Shown one piece after another: positions 48,433 through 56,917 of a DNA stretch of 64,000 bases. The DNA lies in contig NZ_SMBX01000001.1 of NCBI RefSeq assembly GCF_004342005.1, forward strand, positions 310,001 to 374,000, written 5' to 3'. Below the pieces are notes generated by a model. It did not search any database and was not told the origin of the DNA. It saw only the letters and a list, made by a program, of their open reading frames with translations. The position numbers and the translations under genes were made by a program. Origin of the DNA: Paracandidimonas soli (GTDB taxonomy: Bacteria > Pseudomonadota > Gammaproteobacteria > Burkholderiales > Burkholderiaceae_B). Position 1 is the first letter of the stretch. Each line of letters starts with the position of its first letter.

Positions 48433-50651
48433 CCACGCAGCAAAGTGCAAGTCTCGGCCTTCAGGCCGAGACCAAGCGAAGCAGTGTCAATACGGCGCCG
48501 GAGGCGCCCCCGTATTGTGGCGGAGATACTCCGGCCCGCAGGCCGGAGTTCTTCACCACGGTCAGCTCCCTGTTGAAAGACGCGGACGGCGTCACGGTTG
48601 CGGTACTGCGCATCGACAGTCCGCCCGTGAACAGCCTGGGCAGCCAGGTGCGCGTCGCGCTGGGGCGCGAGCTGGATGCCGCATTGTCCGACGACAAGGT
48701 CAAGGCCATCGTCCTTACCGGCACGGGACGGTTCTTTTCGGGCGGCGCCGACGTGCGCGAGTTCAATACGTCCAAGACCAAGGTCGAACCCTTGCTGCGG
48801 ACATTGATCGCCCGGCTGGAACAGTCGGAAAAGCCTGTGGTGGCGGCATTGAACGGCACGACGCTGGGCGGTGGGCTGGAGCTTGCGCTGGGATGCCATG
48901 ACCGGGTCGCCTCGCCCGAGGCCGTGCTCGGCCTGCCGGAAGTGAAGCTGGGCGTGCTGCCGGGAGCGGGCGGGACGCAGCGCCTGCCGCGCATCGTTGG
49001 CGTGGCGGCGGCCCTGGACATCATCGTTTCCGGCGATTCCATGAGCGCGGAAAAGGCGCTTCGCTATGGACTGGTCAGTGAGATCGTCCAGGGCGATCTG
49101 GTGGACGGCGCCTGCCGAGCAGCCGCCGGCATGGCAAAGGGCGTAGTGCAATACCGGCGCCTGTCGCACAAACCGCTGGGCGCCGACGCGGCATCCGGGC
49201 AACTGTTCGACGATGCGCGCAAGATGGCGGCCCGCAAATACCGCGGCGGCATTGCGCCCATGCATTGCATCGCCTGCATCGAAAAGGCGCTGAGCTGCGA
49301 TCTCGATGAAGGGCTGGCATTCGAGGCGGAAAAATTCCAGGAGCTGGTCAATGGCGACCAGTCCAAGGCCTTGCGCCATGTCTTCTTTGCCGAGCGCCAG
49401 GCGGCGAAGATCGAGGGCGTGTCCCGGGAAGAGACACCACGCATCGACAAGGTCGGCGTCGTAGGCGCCGGGACGATGGGAGGGGGCATCGCCATGAGCT
49501 TCGCCAACGCCGGCGTTCCGGTGGTCCTGCTCGACAGCACGGACGAAGCCTTGCAGCGGGGCCTGGGCATCATCCGCCGCAACTACGAAGCCACCCTGAA
49601 GAAGGGCAGGCTCACCCAGGCGCAACTGGAGCAGCGCCTGGCGCTGATCACGCCCAGCCTGGACTACCGGGACCTGTCCGGCGTGGACATGGTGGTCGAG
49701 GCGGCATTCGAGGACATGGGCGTGAAGAAGAGCATCTTCACTACGCTCGATGCCGTATGCGGACCTCAGGCCATACTGGCGACCAATACATCGCGCCTGG
49801 ACATCAACGAGATCGCTGCGGTGACCAAGCGCCCCGGCCGCGTGCTGGGAACCCATTTCTTCAGTCCCGCCAATGTCATGCGGTTGCTCGAAGTGGTCAA
49901 GGGGGATGCAACCGAAGCCGCCGTCATGGCGGGCATCTTCCAACTGGCAAAGCGCCTGGGCAAGATCCCGGTGCAGGTCGGCGTATGCGACGGCTTCGTC
50001 GGCAACCGCATGATCAGCCACTACACGCGCGAGGCCTATTTCCTGCTGGAGGAGGGCGCGACGCCTGCGCAGGTCGATGGCGCGCTGAGAAGGTTCGGCA
50101 TGGCGATGGGGCCCCTGCAGATGCAGGACATGGCGGGGCTGGACATCAGCTGGGCCGCGCGCAAGCGCCAGGCGGCGACGCGTCCGGCGCATTTGCGCTA
50201 TTCCCGCGTCGCGGACCGCATCTGCGAATCAGGCCGTTATGGACAGAAGACCGGCGCGGGGTTCTACCGCTACGAACCGGGCAGCCGCGAGCCCATTCCG
50301 GATCCGGAAATCGAAGCCCTGATCCGCGAGTGCGCTGAAGAGGCGGGCATCAGGCAGCGCCCGATCAGCGATGAGGAAATCGTGCAGCGCGCCATCTACG
50401 CCCTGGTGAACGAGGGCGCCCGGATCGTGGAGGACGGCATGGCGCAGCGCGCATCGGACATCGATGTCGTGTATGTGCATGGCTATGGATTCCCAGCTTT
50501 CCGCGGCGGTCCGATGTTCTATGCGGATACGCAGGGGCTGGACAAGGTGCTGGCCACGATACGCGGGTTCCATGCCGAGCATGGCGAACTGTGGGAGCCG
50601 GCGCCCTTGCTGGTGCGGCTGGCGGAACAAGGAGGGCGCTTCTCGGAGTGA
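48429..50651 (+). CDS. FadJ/FadB-type enoyl-CoA hydratase/3-hydroxyacyl-CoA dehydrogenase fusion
   Basis: A 740-residue bifunctional beta-oxidation protein. Residues about 55-240 are a crotonase domain ([51 protein letters not shown]). The NAD-binding Rossmann begins at about residue 337 ([21 protein letters not shown]), with [17 protein letters not shown] as the catalytic dehydrogenase motif, then a tandem C-terminal domain. It hydrates an enoyl-CoA and oxidises the 3-hydroxyacyl-CoA with NAD. The first 48 residues, up to SSLLK, are encoded by a hairpin-rich repeat also found at 53916-54027. They are absent from normal family members, so an internal TTG at 48573 is an alternative start. However, TTG 48429 has a good GGAGG site and overlaps the BCCP stop. 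Confidence 0.85.
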   Translation: MTTQQSASLGLQAETKRSSVNTAPEAPPYCGGDTPARRPEFFTTVSSLLKDADGVTVAVLRIDSPPVNSLGSQVRVALGRELDAALSDDKVKAIVLTGTGRFFSGGADVREFNTSKTKVEPLLRTLIARLEQSEKPVVAALNGTTLGGGLELALGCHDRVASPEAVLGLPEVKLGVLPGAGGTQRLPRIVGVAAALDIIVSGDSMSAEKALRYGLVSEIVQGDLVDGACRAAAGMAKGVVQYRRLSHKPLGADAASGQLFDDARKMAARKYRGGIAPMHCIACIEKALSCDLDEGLAFEAEKFQELVNGDQSKALRHVFFAERQAAKIEGVSREETPRIDKVGVVGAGTMGGGIAMSFANAGVPVVLLDSTDEALQRGLGIIRRNYEATLKKGRLTQAQLEQRLALITPSLDYRDLSGVDMVVEAAFEDMGVKKSIFTTLDAVCGPQAILATNTSRLDINEIAAVTKRPGRVLGTHFFSPANVMRLLEVVKGDATEAAVMAGIFQLAKRLGKIPVQVGVCDGFVGNRMISHYTREAYFLLEEGATPAQVDGALRRFGMAMGPLQMQDMAGLDISWAARKRQAATRPAHLRYSRVADRICESGRYGQKTGAGFYRYEPGSREPIPDPEIEALIRECAEEAGIRQRPISDEEIVQRAIYALVNEGARIVEDGMAQRASDIDVVYVHGYGFPAFRGGPMFYADTQGLDKVLATIRGFHAEHGELWEPAPLLVRLAEQGGRFSE
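48430..48557 (+). repeat. Hairpin-rich repeat, copy A (inside the 5' end of the FadJ-type gene)
   Basis: About 128 bases closely matching copy B (53916-54027), from the TGACCACGC start to the GGCCGGAGTTCTTCACC end. It has three hairpins: 48453-48470 (CTCGGCCT/AGGCCGAG), 48489-48516 (AATACGGCGCC stem with a bulge) and 48529-48548 (CTCCGGCC/GGCCGGAG). The first ten or so codons encode [13 protein letters not shown], near-identical in copy B. Confidence 0.85.
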
Positions 50652-50721
50652 TCCTGCCCGAGGGCGGGGCCATGACGGGAGCGCGTGCAAACGATGCGGG
50701 TATTCATGAAAAGGAGAGGCA

Positions 50722-51123
50722 ATGGAACAGCTTGCCAATGAGACTCAGGTCGGGCCGGAGGCGCACTACTTCGCCCGGCTCGGTCAGGGAGTCTTCGAAA
50801 TCCAGCAGTGCCGGGGTTGCGGCCGCCACCAGTTCTTCCCCAGGGTCCTGTGCCAGTCCTGCGGAAGCGAGGCGCTGGACTGGGTCCGGCCGGCGGGCGA
50901 TGGAACCATCTACTCGTACAGCATCATCCGGCGCAAGCCCGAGCATGGCGGGGACTACAACGTGGTTCTGGTCGACCTCGATGAAGGCGTGCGCATGATG
51001 AGCCGCGTCGAAGGCACGCCCGGCGACGATCTGCGCATCGGCATGCGAGTCGCCGCTCGGGTCGCCGTGCAGGAGGGCGTCGGGAAGGTAGTCTTTGCCG
51101 TGCAGGAGGGCGATCATGCTTGA
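50722..51123 (+). CDS. OB-fold/zinc-ribbon (DUF35) acyl-CoA-associated protein
   Basis: A 133-residue DUF35 protein: zinc ribbon C30-x2-C33 and C44-x2-C47 (CRGCG, CQSCG), then an OB-fold with SYSIIRRK, GDYNVVLVDLDEGVRMMSRV and GDDLRIGMRVAARV. DUF35 proteins form complexes with thiolase-like proteins and are needed for their activity. Its stop overlaps the thiolase start by eight bases, so the two almost certainly form a complex. AAGGAG site before the ATG. Confidence 0.92.
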   Translation: MEQLANETQVGPEAHYFARLGQGVFEIQQCRGCGRHQFFPRVLCQSCGSEALDWVRPAGDGTIYSYSIIRRKPEHGGDYNVVLVDLDEGVRMMSRVEGTPGDDLRIGMRVAARVAVQEGVGKVVFAVQEGDHA

Positions 51124-52282
51124 GTCATTGCGAGGACAGACCGCGATCGTCGGCGTCGGCCAGGCGGGCCTGGGCGAAGCGAACGGGTTTTCCGAAATCG
51201 AAATCCTGGCGCAGGCCGCATCGCGCGCCGTCAGGGATGCCGGATTGAAGATGTCGGATATCGACGGGATTGCCACGAGCAGCTCGTCGGCGACGATGTG
51301 GGCCATGCCGGTTGTCGAGTACCTGGGCATCCGTCCCAAGTTCATCGAAAGCACCATGCTGGGCGGCTCGAGCTTCCTGGCGCATCTGCTGCCGGCCATG
51401 CAGGCGCTGGCCAGCGGGCAGTGCAATGCGGTGCTGGTGTGCTACGGCAGCACGCAGCGCACGGCCAAGTTCGGCCGCAAGGAAGGCGTGCGCGCACGCG
51501 CGCTGCTGGATCCCCAGCCCTACGAATATCCGTACGAGCCTTTGTCTCCCATTACTTCGTACGCGCTGGCGGCGCAGCGCCACATGCACATGTACGGCAC
51601 GAAGCGCCGCCATCTGGCCGAAGTCGCCGTGGCCGCCCGCAAGTGGGCGCAGCTGAATCCGGAAGCGCAGAAGCGCGATCCGCTGAGCATCGACGACGTG
51701 CTCGCCGCCCGCATGATTTCCGATCCGCTGTCGCTGCTGGATTGCTGCCTGGTGACGGACGGAGCCGGAGCCTATGTCCTGGTCCGTTCGGACCGGGCCA
51801 GGGACCTGCCGAACAAGCCTGTCTATGTGCTTGGGTCCGCGACGGCGGTGTGGAACCGGCAGATTTCCTCCATGCACGACCTGACGGTCACTGCGGCTTC
51901 GGAATCCGGTCCGCGCGCCATGGCGATGGCCGGCGTCACGCACAAGGACATTGATGTGCTGGAGCTGTACGACGCGTTCACCATCAACACGCTGCTGTTC
52001 CTGGAAGACCTGGGCTTCTGCAAGAAGGGCGAAGGCGGCAGCTTCGTGGAAAACGGCGGCATCGCCCCGGGCGGGCGTCTGCCTGTGAATACGAACGGGG
52101 GCGGTTTGTCCTGCGTCCATCCGGGCATGTACGGGATCTTCATCCTGATCGAGGCCGTCAGGCAGCTGCGCGGCGGCTGCGGAGAGCGTCAGGTGCCTGA
52201 CGCCGACATTGCGCTGGTGCATGGCAACGGCGGGACCTTGTCCAGCCAGTCCACGGCGATCCTGGGCAATCAGTGTCCATAG
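51116..52282 (+). CDS. Thiolase-like protein (SCP2-type), probable partner of DUF35
   Basis: A 388-residue thiolase-superfamily protein. The N-terminal catalytic cysteine of classical thiolases is not visible: the corresponding segment is MLGGSSFLAHLLPAM, with serines. C-terminally it has VLELYDAFTI (Y285), NTNGGGLSCVHPGMYG (H335, Y339) and LVHGNGGTLSSQSTAIL. Lack of the cysteine and the DUF35 partner are features of the retro-aldol thiolase-fold lyases such as the steroid-side-chain enzyme Ltp2/ChsH2, so an aldolase role (C-C cleavage of a hydroxyacyl-CoA) is as likely as thiolysis. That is inference. ATG at 51116 overlaps the DUF35 gene. Confidence 0.85.
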   Translation: MLESLRGQTAIVGVGQAGLGEANGFSEIEILAQAASRAVRDAGLKMSDIDGIATSSSSATMWAMPVVEYLGIRPKFIESTMLGGSSFLAHLLPAMQALASGQCNAVLVCYGSTQRTAKFGRKEGVRARALLDPQPYEYPYEPLSPITSYALAAQRHMHMYGTKRRHLAEVAVAARKWAQLNPEAQKRDPLSIDDVLAARMISDPLSLLDCCLVTDGAGAYVLVRSDRARDLPNKPVYVLGSATAVWNRQISSMHDLTVTAASESGPRAMAMAGVTHKDIDVLELYDAFTINTLLFLEDLGFCKKGEGGSFVENGGIAPGGRLPVNTNGGGLSCVHPGMYGIFILIEAVRQLRGGCGERQVPDADIALVHGNGGTLSSQSTAILGNQCP

Positions 52283-52310
52283 AACAAGTCGAAAGAGGTG
52301 GAGAAGAGAA

Positions 52311-53003
52311 ATGCTTGACAAGACTTGCGCCTCGCTTGAAGAGGCGGTGGCGGGCGTGCAGGATGGCGCGACTGTGCTGATCGGCGGCTTCGGCGCATCC
52401 GGAGTTCCGACGGAGCTGTTGTGCGCCTTGCTGGATCAGGGCGCCAGGGAACTGACGATCGTCAACAACAATGCGGGCAACGGGCCGATCGGGCTGAGCC
52501 AGCTCGTCGAGGCGGGCAGGGTGCGCAAGATGATCTGCTCTTTCGCCCGTTCCTCGAACAAGCTGCAGCCGAACGCGGTGGCGTTCGCGGAAGCCTATCG
52601 CAAGGGAACCGTGGAACTGGAGTGCGTGCCGCAGGGTACGATGGCCGAGCGCATGCGGGCGGCCGGTTCGGGGCTGGGGCCGTTCTTCACGCCCACTTCC
52701 TACGGCACGGCGCTGGCAGAAGGCAAGCAGACCATGGTCATCGACGGCAAGGGATATGTGATGGAGTGGCCGCTCAAGGGCGACTTCGCTTTCATCAAGG
52801 CGCAATTCGCCGATCGCTGGGGGAACCTGACGTACCGGTATGCGGGCCGCAACTTCGCTCCTGTGATGGCGATGGCGGCGGATGTCACCGTCGCCCAGGT
52901 CGACCGTATCGTGCCGCTGGGGGATATTCCCGCCGAGCATGTGATAACGCCGGGGATCTTCGTCAAGCGCGTCGTGCAGGTTGGAGGGGCGGAGCATGTA
53001 TAA
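52311..53003 (+). CDS. 3-oxoacid CoA-transferase, subunit A
   Basis: A 230-residue alpha subunit of a class I CoA-transferase (PcaI/ScoA type): GATVLIGGFGASGVPTELLCALLDQG at the N-terminus, NNNAGNGPIGL, and TPTSYGTALAEGKQTMVIDGKGYVMEWPLKGDFAFIKA. With subunit B it transfers CoA between acyl-CoA and acids such as succinyl-CoA and a 3-oxoacid. A GGAG site lies before ATG 52311. Overlaps subunit B by eight bases. Confidence 0.92.
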   Translation: MLDKTCASLEEAVAGVQDGATVLIGGFGASGVPTELLCALLDQGARELTIVNNNAGNGPIGLSQLVEAGRVRKMICSFARSSNKLQPNAVAFAEAYRKGTVELECVPQGTMAERMRAAGSGLGPFFTPTSYGTALAEGKQTMVIDGKGYVMEWPLKGDFAFIKAQFADRWGNLTYRYAGRNFAPVMAMAADVTVAQVDRIVPLGDIPAEHVITPGIFVKRVVQVGGAEHV

Positions 53004-53658
53004 GAAACTGTCCAGACAGGAAATAGCGCGCAAGGTCGCAAGCAATATCCCGGAAGGCTACTACGTGAACCTCGGCATCGGCATCCCGACGCTGGCGGCG
53101 CGCTATCTGCCCGAAGACCGGGAGGTGATCCTGCATACCGAGAACGGCATCGTCGGTATGGGGCCGGGGGATCCCGACCAGCCGCTGGACCTGGATCTGA
53201 TCAATGCCAGCAAGGAACCGGTGACGCTGATACCGGGTTCCGCGCTGACGGACCATGTGGTGTCGTTTGCCATGATGCGTGGCGGCCACATCGACCTGAC
53301 CATACTCGGCGCGTTCCAGGTGTCCGAGCAGGGAGACCTGGCCAATTGGGACAACGGGCGCCCCGACGATATTCCTGCCGTCGGCGGTGCGATGGACCTG
53401 GCGGTGGGCGCACGGCAGGTCTATGTCACCATGGAGCACGTCACGCGCGACGGGCAGCCGAAGATTGTTGAACGCTGCACCTATCCCCTGACAGGGGAAG
53501 GCGTGGTGGATCGCATCTATACGGACCTGGCGGTCATCGACGTGACCGGCAAGGGGCTGGTGGTCACCAGCATGGTGGAAGGGCTGACATTCGATGAGCT
53601 GCAGTCCATGACCGGCGCGCCCCTGGCGCTGGCGGAAACGGTGACCGTCCTCAGCTGA
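52996..53658 (+). CDS. 3-oxoacid CoA-transferase, subunit B
   Basis: A 220-residue beta subunit (PcaJ/ScoB type) with the catalytic glutamate in ILHTENGIVGMGP, VNLGIGIPTLAARYLP near the N-terminus, and HIDLTILGAFQVSEQGDLANW. Start 52996 is inside the end of subunit A (ATGTATAA overlap). It is the last gene of the F420-linked unit before the hairpin-rich gap. Confidence 0.92.
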   Translation: MYKKLSRQEIARKVASNIPEGYYVNLGIGIPTLAARYLPEDREVILHTENGIVGMGPGDPDQPLDLDLINASKEPVTLIPGSALTDHVVSFAMMRGGHIDLTILGAFQVSEQGDLANWDNGRPDDIPAVGGAMDLAVGARQVYVTMEHVTRDGQPKIVERCTYPLTGEGVVDRIYTDLAVIDVTGKGLVVTSMVEGLTFDELQSMTGAPLALAETVTVLS

Positions 53659-53915
53659 GTGCGCCGGGGCGCAAGGCTCGGCCGGCAGGCCGGAGCTTCT
53701 GCATCGGGTCCCCATCTCTACTCCCGCATGCCGGCCGGTTTTCCCTTTACCGGAAAGATTGGCCGGCAGTGTCTCGCTCTCTTCCGGGCCGGAAGGCCGG
53801 CCGCGTCCCACCGGTTGAGATAAAACCCGCCGGGCAAGGCCCGCACATGCTCCGCGATCGTTGAAGCGCATCCCTTGTTTTCCTAGAATGAACCCGTGTC
53901 CATTCTGGATGGGCA
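53659..53915 (+). other. Intergenic region rich in GGCCGG hairpins
   Basis: About 255 bases after the CoA-transferase. It contains several short palindromes built from GGCCGG/CCGGCC, such as GGCCGGCAGGCCGGAG near 53690 and GGCCGGAAGGCCGGCC near 53790. They resemble fragments of the adjacent repeat and may work as transcript ends or mRNA-stability hairpins. No gene was found. Confidence 0.4.
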
Positions 53916-54027
53916 TGACCACGCGCCAAAGCGCAAGTCTCGGCCTTCAGGCCGAGGCCGAGGCCGAGCGAGGCAGTACCTATGCGGCGCCGAAGGCGCC
54001 CCCCGTATTGGGCCGGAGTTCTTCACC
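53916..54027 (+). repeat. Hairpin-rich repeat, copy B (upstream of the ManD-like gene)
   Basis: About 112 bases closely matching copy A (48430-48557). The first hairpin (53939-53956, CTCGGCCT/AGGCCGAG) is identical and then slightly expanded by GAGGCC units. The second (TATGCGGCGCC region) is conserved with base changes, and the third is shortened. Both copies end GGCCGGAGTTCTTCACC. An ATG at 53915 opens the same peptide frame as copy A ([13 protein letters not shown]). Confidence 0.85.
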
Positions 54028-54048
54028 GGATACGTTGATGGAGAGACC

Positions 54049-55134
54049 ATGTATATCAGTGAGCAGTTGCTGAATCCCGATGAGCGCCGGCTGCGTTTGT
54101 CGGCCCAGTTGGGCGTGCATCATGTCGTGCTGGACAACCGGGGAACCGAACTTGTTTCCGCCGATGGCGGCGTCAGTCAGTGGGACAGCCGCAAGCTGAA
54201 CGACTACCGCAAATGGGTGGAAAGCTTCGACATGAAGCTCGATGTGTTCGCGCTGGACGTCGGTTCGATCCTGCTGGATTCGCTGGTCGATATCGAAGGC
54301 GCCAGGAGGCAGCGCCGCATGCTGGCGGACAATATCCAGAAAGCCGCCGACGCCGGCATCACGTGCCTGAAATACAACGTCCAGATGGTGGGAATCACGC
54401 GCACCGGCCTGAGGCCGGGCCGTGGAGGCGCCAGGAACTCCGGCTTCGTCCATGCCGAGTACTCTCCCGAAGACGACCGCAAGCACTCCTATTGGGGCGT
54501 GGGATATCCCAGCAACCAGGAGGAAGGCGGTTCCGCTTCGGCCATGCTGTGCGGGCAGAAAATGGCGCGCGAAGTGCCGCCTGTCAGCGAAAAGGCCGGC
54601 TGGGACGCCATCGAGTTTCTGGTGGAAGGCCTGGTGCCGGCTGCGGACAAGGCAGGCGTGCGCCTGGCATGCCATCCGCACGATCCCGCCTATCCGGTGG
54701 GAGGACTGAATGGCATCGAACATGTCATGGGTTCGGCGGACGGCATGCGCAAGTTTCTCTCGCTGTCGTCGAGCAGGAACCATGGCCTGAATTTCTGCCA
54801 GGGCACGGTCGCCGAAATGTTCCGGGAGCCGGGCAGGCACATGATTCCCGTGATCGAGGAATTCGCCGCGACGGGACGGATCTTCATGGTGCATTTCCGC
54901 AATATCCGGGGCGGCTATCTCGATTTCGAGGAGGTGTTCCCGGACGAAGGGGACGTCGATATGTTCCAGGCCATCAAGGCCTACCAGCGCGGCGGGTACG
55001 CGGGCCCGCTTTGCCCCGACCATGTTCCGGTATCCGACCTGGACGAAGGCCGGGAACGGTTCATGGCCTTCGCCCTGGGCTATACGCGCGGCCTGCTGCA
55101 GGCCGCGGGCGTCTGGTCCACGCCTTCGCGCTGA
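54049..55134 (+). CDS. ManD/UxuA-like sugar-acid dehydratase (xylose isomerase-type TIM barrel)
   Basis: A 361-residue protein like mannonate dehydratase (UxuA/ManD) of the TIM-barrel type. Four likely metal ligands are visible in order: H209 (CHPHDP), C250 (NFCQGT), H282 (VHFRN) and D324 (LCPDHVPVSD). The usual HPDDP motif is HPHDP here, so the substrate may differ. The KYNVQMVG and NGIEHVMGSADG segments also fit the family. The ATG at 54049 has a GGAGAG site; the longer frame reads through repeat B. 48 bases separate it from the IlvD/Edd gene. It probably dehydrates a hexonate or related acid to a 2-keto-3-deoxy acid. Confidence 0.85.
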   Translation: MYISEQLLNPDERRLRLSAQLGVHHVVLDNRGTELVSADGGVSQWDSRKLNDYRKWVESFDMKLDVFALDVGSILLDSLVDIEGARRQRRMLADNIQKAADAGITCLKYNVQMVGITRTGLRPGRGGARNSGFVHAEYSPEDDRKHSYWGVGYPSNQEEGGSASAMLCGQKMAREVPPVSEKAGWDAIEFLVEGLVPAADKAGVRLACHPHDPAYPVGGLNGIEHVMGSADGMRKFLSLSSSRNHGLNFCQGTVAEMFREPGRHMIPVIEEFAATGRIFMVHFRNIRGGYLDFEEVFPDEGDVDMFQAIKAYQRGGYAGPLCPDHVPVSDLDEGRERFMAFALGYTRGLLQAAGVWSTPSR

Positions 55135-55182
55135 GCCGCGGCGCCACGGGCACTTTCCACCGAACCACGATGTGAGCCTTAC

Positions 55183-56916
55183 ATGACAGAACAGAAGACA
55201 TTGCGCAGCCAGCGCTGGCTTGCGCGCGAGGATTTCCGCACCTTCAATCATCGCAGCCGTTTCATGCAGATGGGCTACGACAGGAAAGACTGGGAGGGCA
55301 AGCCGATTGTCGCGATCCTGAACAGCTGGTCCGAATTCAATCCATGCCACATGCATTTCAGGCAGCGGGTCGATGACGTCAAGCGCGGGGTGCTGCAGTC
55401 GGGCGGCTTCCCGCTCGAGCTTCCGGTGCTGTCGCTGAACGACGCGTTGATCAAGCCCTCGGCGCTGCTCTACCGCAATATGCTGGCGATGGAGGTCGAG
55501 GAGATGATCCGCTGCCATCCGGTGGATGCGGCGGTGCTGATGGGGGGATGCGACAAGACCACGCCGGCCATGCTGCTGGGCGCCATCAGTTCCGATATTC
55601 CGACGGTGTTCCTGCCCGCGGGTCCCATGCTGCGCGGCAACTCGCGCGGAAAGACACTGGGCTCGGGTTCCGACGCGTTCAAGTTCTGGGACGAGCGCCG
55701 CGCAGGCACGATTTCGGAGGCGGAATGGGAAGGCGTCATCAGCGGCATCGCGCGCAGCCCCGGCACGTGTATGACGATGGGAACCGCCAGCACCATGACG
55801 GCCATCGCGGAAGCGCTGGGCATGGCGCTGCCGGGCGCGTCGAGCATACCAGCGGTGGATGCGGCGCATCAGCGCATGTCCGTACAGGCGGGCAGGCGCA
55901 TCGTGGAAATGGTGCACGAGGATTTGCGCCCCACGCAGATACTGAGCCGCGAAGCCTTCCTGAACGCCATTGCCGTGGCCATGGCGATGGGCTGTTCCAC
56001 CAATGCCATCATCCATATCATTGCGCTGGCGCGCCGCGCGGGCCGCATGGACGTGGGCCTGGACGACTTCGACCGGCTCAGCCGCCAGGTGCCGGTCCTG
56101 GCCAATATACGTCCCAACGGAACCAGCCAGTACCTGATGGAGGATTTCTATTACGCCGGCGGTCTGCCCGCGCTGATGAACCGGCTGTCGTCCTTCCTGC
56201 ACCTGGACGAGAAAACGGTCAGCGGCGGGAGCGTCGGCAGCAATATCGAAGATGCGCAGGTCTACAACGACGATGTGATCCGTTCGGTAGAGACCGCGGT
56301 CTATGCGGAGGGATCGCTGGCCGTGCTCAAGGGGAATCTTGCGCCGGACGGCTGCGTGATCAAGCCGAGCGCGATGAGTGCGAAGTTCCTGCGGCATAGC
56401 GGGACCGCGGTGGTGTTCGACGACTATCCCAGCCTCAAGGCGATGCTGGACGATCCAGATGCGGACATCACCGAGGATGACGTGATCGTGCTGCGCAATG
56501 CGGGACCCAAGGGAGGACCGGGCATGCCCGAGTGGGGCATGATTCCCGTCCCGCTGAAGCTGGTGCGGCAGGGCGTCCGGGACATGCTGCGGATCAGCGA
56601 TGCGCGCATGAGCGGCACCAGCTACGGCGCCTGTGTGCTGCACGTGGCGCCGGAAGCCTATATCGGCGGCAATCTTGCCCTGGTGCGCACCGGCGACACC
56701 ATCACGATCGACGTGCCGGCGCGCAGCATTCACCTGGACGTGGGCGACGAGGAACTCGCCCGCCGCAGAGCGCAGTGGCAGGCCCCGCCGCCGCGTTTCG
56801 AGCGCGGCTACGGCAAGATGTTCATCGAGCACATCCTGCAGGCCGACCAGGGCTGCGACATGGATTTCCTGACGACGCAGGCGGGTGCAAGCGCCGGGGA
56901 TCCCGATATCTTCTGA
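55183..56916 (+). CDS. IlvD/Edd-family sugar-acid dehydratase (pentonate/hexonate type)
   Basis: A 577-residue IlvD/Edd protein of the sugar-acid branch. Three cysteines that would bind the [2Fe-2S] cluster are C55 (NPCHMHF), C123 (GGCDKTTP) and C196 (SPGTCMTMGTAS). They are spaced exactly as in L-arabinonate dehydratase, not with the additional motif [16 protein letters not shown] of biosynthetic IlvD. Further features are VAMAMGCSTNAIIHIIALARRAG and RMSGTSYGACVLHV. It dehydrates an aldonic acid to a 2-keto-3-deoxy acid. Its stop nearly touches the convergent LacI gene. Confidence 0.9.
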   Translation: MTEQKTLRSQRWLAREDFRTFNHRSRFMQMGYDRKDWEGKPIVAILNSWSEFNPCHMHFRQRVDDVKRGVLQSGGFPLELPVLSLNDALIKPSALLYRNMLAMEVEEMIRCHPVDAAVLMGGCDKTTPAMLLGAISSDIPTVFLPAGPMLRGNSRGKTLGSGSDAFKFWDERRAGTISEAEWEGVISGIARSPGTCMTMGTASTMTAIAEALGMALPGASSIPAVDAAHQRMSVQAGRRIVEMVHEDLRPTQILSREAFLNAIAVAMAMGCSTNAIIHIIALARRAGRMDVGLDDFDRLSRQVPVLANIRPNGTSQYLMEDFYYAGGLPALMNRLSSFLHLDEKTVSGGSVGSNIEDAQVYNDDVIRSVETAVYAEGSLAVLKGNLAPDGCVIKPSAMSAKFLRHSGTAVVFDDYPSLKAMLDDPDADITEDDVIVLRNAGPKGGPGMPEWGMIPVPLKLVRQGVRDMLRISDARMSGTSYGACVLHVAPEAYIGGNLALVRTGDTITIDVPARSIHLDVGDEELARRRAQWQAPPPRFERGYGKMFIEHILQADQGCDMDFLTTQAGASAGDPDIF

Positions 56917-56917
56917 T

